A DNA stretch of 64,000 nt from Areca catechu. Its lineage: Eukaryota; Streptophyta; Magnoliopsida; Arecales; Arecaceae. How positions within the stretch are numbered: position 1 is the stretch's first letter; the number at the start of each line of letters is the position of its first letter. The notes below the pieces were generated by a model. That model was not told the DNA's origin. It was given only the letters and a program-made list of their open reading frames with translations, and ran no database searches. The position numbers and the translations under genes are program-made. Of this stretch, positions 57,126-64,000 are shown one piece after another. Location of the stretch: NCBI GenBank assembly GCA_021397845.1, contig CM038052.1, positions 136,467,854 to 136,531,853 on the forward strand, read 5' to 3'.

Positions 57126-58398
57126 TGATGCGGGACTAATATGCATGCAATTATTTTTGTATGTTTTATATGTGGGGTTAGGTGATAATTCCCAAATTTC
57201 AGATCAAAATAGTTGTAGAATTTTGTATGAATTTTTGAAGCCAAGCATGCAGATTAGAACCTAGAAAAAAGTATTAAAGAAAGGATCGCCGGGGCTGAGA
57301 AGCCTTGGTTAGGGCAGTTCTCCTACAATATAAAGACTGGAGGTAGAGGGGGTGTGTACCTGACAACGTCTGAAGTGCCGGTGAAGATCATGGTGAAGGG
57401 ATCTCTATTCCTTGATGGATGCGGCCTGAGAAATCGAGCAAAGACCCGCGGATACCCGCTTTCTGCTCGGTGGTCCGATTGAGGCTTGGCTGGAGTCGTT
57501 GGATTCGTAAGAACTCGGGGACCTACAAACGACCTATCAGGGGTTAGAAAAACTCAAAGGAGATGAAGAAAATAAAGAAAATAGCAAAGCAAAAAGAAAT
57601 TTTGGAGTGGACAGCCAAGGCTCTGGAGGATGGCTAGCGACAGGATGATGGTTGCAGCACGAGAAGAAGAAAACTCTCACACCCCTTATGCACCACAGCA
57701 AGGTAACACTCAAAGCAAAAGAAGAACTCGAGGTTATTTCATATCAAAAATTAAGTTTCATACAAGAGGCTAGGGTCCCTTAAATAGACCCTTAATCTTG
57801 GGCCCCAAGTAAGGGTACTTTAGACTTTACATAGGACTCCTTCTCCCTTTCAAACCCTAATAGGAATACAAGGCAACCTAGGTAGAAATCCCTAAAGCAC
57901 TTGGACTCCCTCTCCTTGTCTTGGTCGACCAAGGGGGGGTGACCATAAGTGGCCAACCAAGAGGAGGGTAATCCTAAGAGGTGGCACCCTAATTCCTCTT
58001 CCTGGGCCTGGGCTGGCCCATTTGCTTCTGGCTGGAACAGGGCTCCAGATTTGTTCCTGTTTTCATTTTCTCCTCCTAGGATCTTCAGGTCTTCAAGTTG
58101 GGTTGGATTTGGGCTTAACTTCCATGTCTTCAATTAGGTTGGACTTGGTCTTCACTTGTATGAAGTAGTATGAGTCTTTGATATGCTTGGATAGGACTCA
58201 AAAAAAATAAAATTAGCTCGACATGAGTTGACTAATACTGAACTGAACTAGCTCAAAATGAGCTGTCTAATTACAGGACTCAAATAAAACAACTCAGCTG
58301 GACTAAGATTTATTACAGTGGACTAAAATGTCAATTAAGTGATCCACATAGGATTGAGAAGCCTCTGCCTTATTCTGGTGCCTTTGGTGTTTGCACCA
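57126..58398 (-). repeat. Solo LTR of family A inside the F LTR
   Basis: A 1,273-bp LTR on the minus strand with perfect TSD CGTGG (57121-57125 and 58399-58403). Hairpin at 57289-57308 (plus-strand view ccggggctgagaagccttgg). Removing it rejoins ctgacgtgggtagctgac of the F LTR. Confidence 0.94.
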
Positions 58399-58571
58399 CG
58401 TGGGTAGCTGACAAGCGCCACATTAAAGGAGACTGCCACGGTGGGACGTCATGGCAACACCCCAGCCCGGATCACTTTGCCGAGCTGAGCTGAGCTGAGC
58501 TGAGTCCCTTCAAGGCAACAGGCCGAGCTTCGTCATCCACCAGGTCATGCCCGCAAGCTCTGGATGCCTAG

Positions 58572-59290
58572 GCCAGAGCCGTCCTCCGCCTCCAGAGCGA
58601 GACCCTCGGAGGGTAGTGCCCTGCGGTCGAGGTCGAGCTCAGCGATCACCCGACGATGTGGAGCCTCTTCGAGCGCGCACCCTCTAGACCGGGTCCATCC
58701 TCCCCATCATCCGGAGAGAGACCCTCGGAGGCTAGTGCCCTACGGTCGAGGTCGTGCTCAGCGCTCACCCGTCGATGTGGAGCCTCTACGAGCGTGTGCC
58801 CTCTAGATCGGGTCCGTCATTCGCCCTTCTGAGCGAGACCCTCGGAGGCTAGTGGCCTGCGGGTGAGGTCGAGCTCAGCACTCACCCGCCGACGTGGAGT
58901 GGCTCCGAGCACAAGCCCTCTAGACCGGGTCCGTCCTTCGCCCTCCAGAGCGAGACCCTTGGAGGCTAGTGCCCTGCGGTCGAGGTCGAGCTCAGTGCTC
59001 ACCCGCCGATGGGGAGCCTCTCCGAGCGCGCGCCCTCTGGACCGGGTCCGTCCTCCGCCTCCAGAGCGAGACCCTCGGAGGCTAGTGCCCTACGATCGAG
59101 GTTGAGCTCAACGCTCAACCGCCGATGTGGAGCCTCTCCTAGTACGTGCCCTCTTGACCGGGTCCATCCTCCACCTTCTAAAGCGAGACCCTCGGAGGCT
59201 AGTGCCCTGCAGTCGAGGTCAAGCTCAGCCCTCACCCGCTGATATAGAGCCTCTCCGAGCACGCGCCCTCTGGACCAGGTCCATCCTCCA
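58572..59290. repeat. ~117-bp tandem repeat in the F LTR
   Basis: About six copies. The core gaccctcgga (with variants) begins at 58601, 58721, 58837, 58954, 59070 and 59187, giving steps of 120, 116, 117, 116 and 117 bp. The unit is GC-rich and contains gtcgaggtcgagctcag. The near-multiple of three creates long spurious ORFs in several frames. Confidence 0.92.
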
Positions 59291-60097
59291 CCATGATGAC
59301 CACACGAGCTCGGATCGTCCATACCGGAGCAAGTCCTGCCATCCTAGGACACCAGCGAGCCGCCTGAGGACTATGGAGCAGCGCCTCCCATGCCGCCAAG
59401 ACTACCTGCCCGGCGGTACTTCCAGGGGATGGGCCAGCCAGAAAGCACGAACCCCTAGGGTGGCAACCCCCGGATCGAGGCTCTGGCAAGCTTCCCAGAA
59501 TGGAGCAACAGGAGAGGATGTCAGAACGAATGGAAGCTTCCCGTATCACCTGTCAAGAAAGGCGTCTCGTCTATGGCATGAAATCCTGCCGCACGTGCCT
59601 GCAAACCCAGCGAGGATCGTGAGGCAAGCTCCAAATGACCAATTTTCAACTACAAAGAATAGTCGACACCCCCAAAAAGGAAGGAGGTAACAACAACAAT
59701 CCACCACCAACCAAAGCGCAAGCTCGACCAAGAGGGCAAAGCGCCACCACCAAAATCACAGCTGAACAAAAACGAGGGAAACAAGGAGAAGCGGAATAAT
59801 AGGGAACCCCTCTGTCCCCGTTATTAGTCTCCCCATGTTATGTTTTCGTCTCCACACATCTTTCATTCCTCCTAGTGCGGAGTCCATCAAGAGGGGCCCG
59901 ACCAGGAGGATCGGTTTCTCTGGATCGTCACTGACTTGATCGTTGGAGTGCCCCGTCGAAAACCCGACCCGGGTCACTAACCCTATTTCACAGGTCCAGG
60001 AGTAGAGGCCGAAGATAGGCAGCGAAGGGAGTGCACTCCGGTACCGGCAGCAGCTACGGGCTATGACGATCTGGCAGTAACGATCTTGTCAGTAACA

Positions 60098-60110
60098 TTG
60101 GCACAGCAGG
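60098..60110 (+). other. Probable primer binding site of element F
   Basis: TTGGCACAGCAGG follows the inferred LTR end. It resembles a decayed version of the TTGGCGCC-type site common in Tat-like gypsy elements. Confidence 0.55.
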
Positions 60111-61480
60111 TAGGGGGGACAAACCCTCCATCTCTTCACAGACAAGCTAGGCGAGAGGAGGGTGACGACAAGGGCAAGGGAAGCTTCCACCAGTCGTGCG
60201 GGGGACTCCCCCTCTCGGGGGAACCTGCACTGCCAAGAAGCGGAGCCACCCGCTCCGGTCCAGCCACCTCCACCAGAAGCCCAGCTGACTGCACTTGTCC
60301 AGCAGATGCAAGTCCTATCCATGGCAGTATGCCAGCTTCAACACCAGCACAGGTCCGTGGCTACCCACCAGTAGCCAGGGACCCTGACGACCCATACCGC
60401 AGCCCCCCGCGACAGCCTACGCTCCTTCCAAGGAAGGCCGTCACAACCGCGGGCCACCACTAACAATCGGGGCAGCTACCAAGCTCTGGCAAAAAGACAA
60501 CGTGCCGGCTCTGCCGACAGAGAGAGCCGCTCACCAAACCTCAGGCGGGAGGTGCCCAGACCCCACCGAGGCAAGAAGACCAAGACCCTCCGCCACGGGT
60601 GCCATGCATCCATGTCACATTCTCCGTCTCCTTCGACGGAGGGGTCCATTGATGAAGCATCAAGCGTGCGGGCGGAAAGGTGCCTGGAGGAACATGAACG
60701 CAAGCTGGTGGAGTTTGCCCATCGGTTTGCCAGCATGAAGGGCTCCAATAGTGAGCCAGCAGGCTACGATGCCCGTCCCCCATTCTCCCAAGAAATCCAA
60801 GCGAAGTCGATCCCGCACCGGTACCGGATGCCGCAGGTAGGTCCTTATGATGGGACCACCAACCCCATGGACCACCTGGAAAGCTACCGGACCCTCATGA
60901 GGGTCCAAGGGGCCACTGATGCTCTTCTCTGCGTCTCCTTTCCTGCTACTCTATGGAAGGTAACCCGGGTGTGGTTCACCCATTTGGAGCCAGAGAGCAT
61001 CAGCTCCTTCGCCCAGCTAGGGCAGAGGTTCGTGGCCCACTTCGACGCTAACAGGAGTTGCCATGAGAGGTAGATAGCCACTTCTCCATCCGGGTAGTAG
61101 GACCACGAGACCCGCGGGACTACGTGGCCCGCTTCAAGGCCACCGCATTGGAGATCTACAAACTTGAAGAGCCAGTCGCCATGCTGGCACCGAAGCGAGG
61201 ACTCAGGACCTCCCGCTTGACCTACTCATTGGATAAGAAGCCCCCCAAGACCTACTCCGAGCTGCTTCTCTAGGCCCAAAAGTACGTCCGCACCGAGGAG
61301 ACGGACCGTACGAGGTGGGAGCTCGATGGAGGACCCTTGAAGAAGTCATCCCGTACTGAAGTGTCTAGACTTGGAAGCCAACACCCCAGGCTCCGATCTC
61401 TCGGAGGGAAGGCCAAGGCTGAGAAGGGCCCTTGTCCCTGAGGAGAGCTACACCTCTCTCCTCGCCTCGAGGACAAAAGC
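60111..61480 (+). pseudogene. Element F gag
   Basis: An N-terminal Pro/Arg/Gln-rich region (60111-60550, frame uncertain) precedes an open stretch of 173 codons (60552-61073). That stretch holds the gypsy gag capsid domain: RYRMPQVGPYDGTTNPMDHLESY, VQGATDALLCVSFPATL and WFTHLEPESISSFAQLGQRFVAHF. A TAG follows. The rest of the capsid continues as DYVARFKATALEIY and AQKYVRTEE, with another stop at about 61273. The Arg-rich nucleocapsid part is frame-shifted after 61370. Confidence 0.85.
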
Positions 61481-62300
61481 CCTTATGGAGATTGAGGATG
61501 AGGACTACCTGAGGCTCCCGCCTCCGTTGATGATCACCTCCAACCATGACAAGATGAAGTACTACCGCTTTCATCACGACAACGGCCACAACATCGAGTA
61601 ATGCTGCAACCTCAAATGGAAGATTGAGGAACTCATCAAGAGAGGCTACCTCAAAAGGTACGTGGGGCGCAGACCACAGGTGGAGTCCCAGGCGCTCGTC
61701 GCCCTTCCACCAGCTCCAACCATCGACAACCACCTCACCGACAAGCCAGTGGGCATGATCTCTTGGGGAGCGGCACGCGCGTCCAAGAGGGCCCGGGGGG
61801 CAGGGGAATATGAAAATGTACTCTCATTTATGAGGGAAGTGAAAGACGGGGGAAAAAATGTAAATAATGATGCCGTGGTCGTTGAAATGACGATCGTGAA
61901 GCACCTTGTAAAGTGCATCATGGTTGATAGTGGAGGCTCCACAGACATGCTATTTTATGATGCCTTCTCCAGAATGAATCTCTCCCCTGATCAGCTTAGG
62001 CCCGTGCACACATCCCTTGTTGGTTTCACTGGTGATTCTATGAGAGTAGAAGGAGAAATCACTCTCCCGGTCACTGTCGATATCCCACCTCCGCAGAGCA
62101 CCGTCATGATGACCTTCACGATTGTAAGGCTTCCTTCCGCCTACAACGTGATATTGGGTCGACCTAGGCTCAATCTACTCAATGTCGTTGTCTCTACCAA
62201 GAGGCTGCTTGTACAGTTCCCAACTCCCTATGGTGTCACAGAGATGAGAGGAACGTCCCAATCGGTGCGAATTGTTTCCGAACTCTCCCTGGGGCCAAGG
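61481..62300 (+). pseudogene. Element F nucleocapsid end and aspartic protease
   Basis: A degraded zinc-knuckle-like block (YYRFHHDNGHNIE.CC, first Cys replaced by Tyr, stop inside) and IEELIKRGYLK lead into the protease in a long open stretch from 61662. The active site reads IMVDSGGSTDMLFYDAF. A flap-like region VGFTGDSMRVEGEITLPV and ILGRPRLNLLNVVVSTK follow, typical of Tat-like gypsy protease. Protease would cut the polyprotein. Confidence 0.87.
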
Positions 62301-62320
62301 TCCCTCAGGACGACCCCAGC

Positions 62321-62695
62321 ATGGACGACCTCGACCAAAGGGCCCAAGACCCCAGAGGAGGCTCGGTCGAGCGTCTACTTCCTTATACGCTCAGAGAAGA
62401 CCCCACAAAGATGGTGCAGATCGGAGCCCAGCTACCCGAGGAGGAGAGGGCTCAACTGCTAGGATTTCTACGGGCGAATGCAGATGTGTTCGCTTGGACG
62501 GCTGCAGACATGCCAGGTATCCCCCCTGACATCATTACTCACAAATTGAGTGTCGACCCAACGCACAAGCTAGTTCGGCTAAAGAAGAGAAGTTTTGCCC
62601 CGGAGGGACAGGCAACCATCAAAGAAGAAGTTGACAACTCCTGGCTGCCGGTTTCATTTGAGAGGTCCAATACCCGAGTTGGCTGGCGAATGTAG
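62321..62695 (+). pseudogene. Element F reverse transcriptase, N-terminal part
   Basis: Contains IGAQLPEEERAQLLGFLRANADVFAW, the segment that precedes gypsy RT, then DMPGIPPDIITHKLSVDP and a KKRSFAPE motif. A small deletion near 62635 shifts the frame. The next part continues in the frame starting at 62695. The preceding protease frame overlaps this one, so the change of frame near 62300 is another lesion. Confidence 0.87.
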
Positions 62696-62952
62696 TGATG
62701 GTCAAGAAGAATAACGGCAAATGGAGGATCTGTGTGGACAACACCGACCTCAATAAAGCTTGCCCGAAGGATAGCTTCCCTCTTTCAAAGATCGACCTGC
62801 TGGTGGATGCCACCTCGGGCCACCGGTTGCTCTCCTTCAGGGATGCATTTTCCGGGTATAATCAAATCCGCATGCATCCAGAAGACAAGGAGAGCACTGC
62901 CTTCGTCACCGACCAAGGGACATACTGTTACAGGATGATTCCTTTGGTCTGA
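62695..62952 (+). pseudogene. Element F reverse transcriptase, fingers and palm
   Basis: VMVKKNNGKWRICVDNTDLN, CPKDSFPLSKIDLLVDATSG, and FRDAFSGYNQIRMHPEDKE (first catalytic Asp region) lead into TAFVTDQGTYCYRMIPLV. A frame break at about 62950 loses the MPFGLKNAGATYQ join, which continues in another frame at 62952-62978. Confidence 0.92.
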
Positions 62953-62978
62953 AGAATGCAGGGGCTACCTATCAGTGC

Positions 62979-63617
62979 TTGGTCAGCAAGGTCTTCAAGG
63001 ACCAAATTGGTCGCAACATGCAAGTGTATGTGGATGACATGCTCGTCATGAGCAGGCCGGGCTCGAGCCATGTAGCTGACCTCGTTGAGTCCTTCCATAA
63101 CTTACGGCAGCATCAGATGAAGCTAAACCTGGTGAAGTACGCCTTCGGGGTGGCTACAGGAAAATTCCTCGGCTTCATGATCACCCAGAGGGGCATCAAA
63201 GAGAACCCGGAGAAGGTACAGGCCATCATCGACATGGAACATCCGAATTCCAGGAAGCAGGTCCAGCATCGGATGGGATGTGTCGTCGCCCTCAGTAGAT
63301 TCATCTCGAGGTCGGTTGACCGTTGCCTACCATTTTTCAAGGCGCTGCGCAAGATGCATGACTTCACCTGGACCGAGGAGTGTAGGATAGCCTTCGAGGA
63401 GCTGAAGAACTTTCTCGCCTCTCCTCTGTTGCTCTCTAGGCTAGAGGAGGGAGAAGAGCTCTTGCTATACCTAGTGGTCACACCGAGAGCTATCAGCTCA
63501 GTTCTCGTCTGCACAGATGAGGACAAAAATCTTAGAAGTCAGTGTACTACGCCAGCAAAATCCTCCACGACGTGGAAATCAGGTATTCTCGCTCCAAAAA
63601 ACTTATTTTTGCACTAA
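62979..63617 (+). pseudogene. Element F reverse transcriptase end and RNase H
   Basis: Catalytic YVDDM in NMQVYVDDMLVMSRPGSSH, then the thumb (KFLGFMITQRGIKENPEKV), connection (ALSRFISRSVDRCLPFFKAL) and RNase H start (LYLVVTPRAISSVLV). The frame is lost near 63525. RNase H continues as ALIISAKHLRPYF in another frame to about 63700. Confidence 0.92.
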
Positions 63618-64000
63618 TAATATCTGCTAAGCACCTCAGGCCCTATTTCCAAGCACACCCAATAGTGGTCGTGATGGACCAGCCGTTGAGGACTATCCTC
63701 ACCTGACCCGAGACATCCAGGAGGTTGACTAAGTGGTCCCTGCTGCTCAGCAAATTCGACATAGTGTACTGATCGAGTTCGTCACAAAAGGCCCAGGTCC
63801 TGGCCAACTTCGTGGTTGAGTGCACCGGGTTCGCCGAGGAGTCAAAGCAGACATCAACGGAGCCCGGGCCAGAAGAAGATCCCTGGATCGTCCACGTAGT
63901 TGGAGCATCCAATTCAAGCGGGAGCGGAGCAGGCCTCATCCTAACCAACTGTGATGGGGTCATGGCGGAATGCACCCTCCATTTCAAGTTCGCTGCTACC
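63618..64000 (+). pseudogene. Element F RNase H end and second RNase H-like domain (partial)
   Basis: VVMDQPLRTILT (with a stop after it), RRLTKWSLLLSKFDIVY and QVLANFVVE close the connection region. Then PWIVHVVGASNSSGSGAGLILT and GVMAECTLHFKF start the extra, archaeal-type RNase H characteristic of Tat-like elements. The catalytic Asp expected in the HVDG motif is Val (HVVG). The window ends within this domain. Confidence 0.82.

Larger units (their letters stand above)
57101..60097 (+). repeat. 5' LTR of element F
   Basis: Starts TGATGTGGCAGG and ends GTCAGTAACA. It is about 1.72 kb without the nested solo LTR. It contains the 117-bp repeat array and, near the end, a U5 region with TTTCACAGGTCC (about 59987). 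The end is inferred from the following TTGGCACAGCAGG, since no 3' LTR is available for comparison. Confidence 0.75.
57101..64000 (+). mobile_element. Element F: Ty3/gypsy, Tat-like, 5' part
   Basis: 5' LTR (57101-60097, including a nested solo A LTR), primer-site region, gag, aspartic protease, RT, RNase H and the start of a second RNase H-like domain. It runs off the window, so integrase and 3' LTR are not seen. It is much more GC-rich than the rest. Frameshifts and stops in gag, RT and RNase H make this copy inactive. The Tat assignment rests on gag motif style, the extra RNase H and U5 sequence style. Confidence 0.88.

Noticed and set aside
59127..59690. 187-codon open stretch in the F LTR
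   Set aside because: Much of its first part lies in the 117-bp tandem repeat, where open frames occur in several frames on both strands. It shows no domain and lies inside the LTR.

Overview
This window is repetitive plant nuclear DNA. Every long piece I can name belongs to an LTR retrotransposon: Ty1/copia, Ty3/gypsy, or large gag-pol-less derivatives. I found no host gene, rRNA, tRNA or CRISPR array. Plant-type initiator-tRNA primer sites (TGGTATCAGAGC), Tat-like gypsy and Angela-like copia polyproteins, and deep nesting with 5-bp target-site duplications (TSDs) point to a flowering plant with a large genome. I cannot place the species.

Layout. (1) 1-14974: family A LTR sequence, rearranged head-to-head near 536-551 and split by a complete copia element on the minus strand (854-10848, TSD AAAGA). 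It is followed by a minus-strand family A element (A2), which lacks its 3' end, with its 5' LTR at 13731-14974. (2) 14975-41268: a tandem array of family B on the minus strand. Five LTRs alternate with four internal regions in units of about 4.2 kb. A complete family A element (A1, 22857-29110, TSD CTTAT) and a solo A LTR (36147-37543) are inserted in it. (3) 41269-51558: a second, degraded minus-strand copia element. It is interrupted by a solo LTR of family D (about 42457-43714) and a complete family C element (44455-50571). (4) 51559-57100: a plus-strand copia-type element of family D. Its gag is split by a 1.6-kb palindromic LTR-like insertion (E, 53744-55339, TSD ACAAG). (5) 57101-64000: the 5' part of a GC-rich Tat-like gypsy element (F). 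Its 5' LTR carries a 117-bp tandem repeat and a nested solo A LTR (TSD CGTGG). It runs off the window inside an RNase H domain.

Families A, B and C share one plan: LTR, initiator-tRNA primer site, long leader, one ORF starting like MSTRSG..YHPP and ending in a conserved FWHTLWNLLG block, a leftover integrase C-terminus with chromodomain, polypurine tract, LTR. They have no capsid, protease, reverse transcriptase or integrase core, so they must depend on an autonomous relative. Their LTRs, together with E, share a small hairpin with compensating base changes and a TTGCAGGTCC box. Several leaders (A2, all B units, and an isolated piece near 56880) share a five-codon mini-ORF next to an inverted repeat. 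These shared cis-elements and the unassigned ORF are the most novel material here. Nearly all coding remnants carry stops or frameshifts. All positions and comparisons were made by eye.
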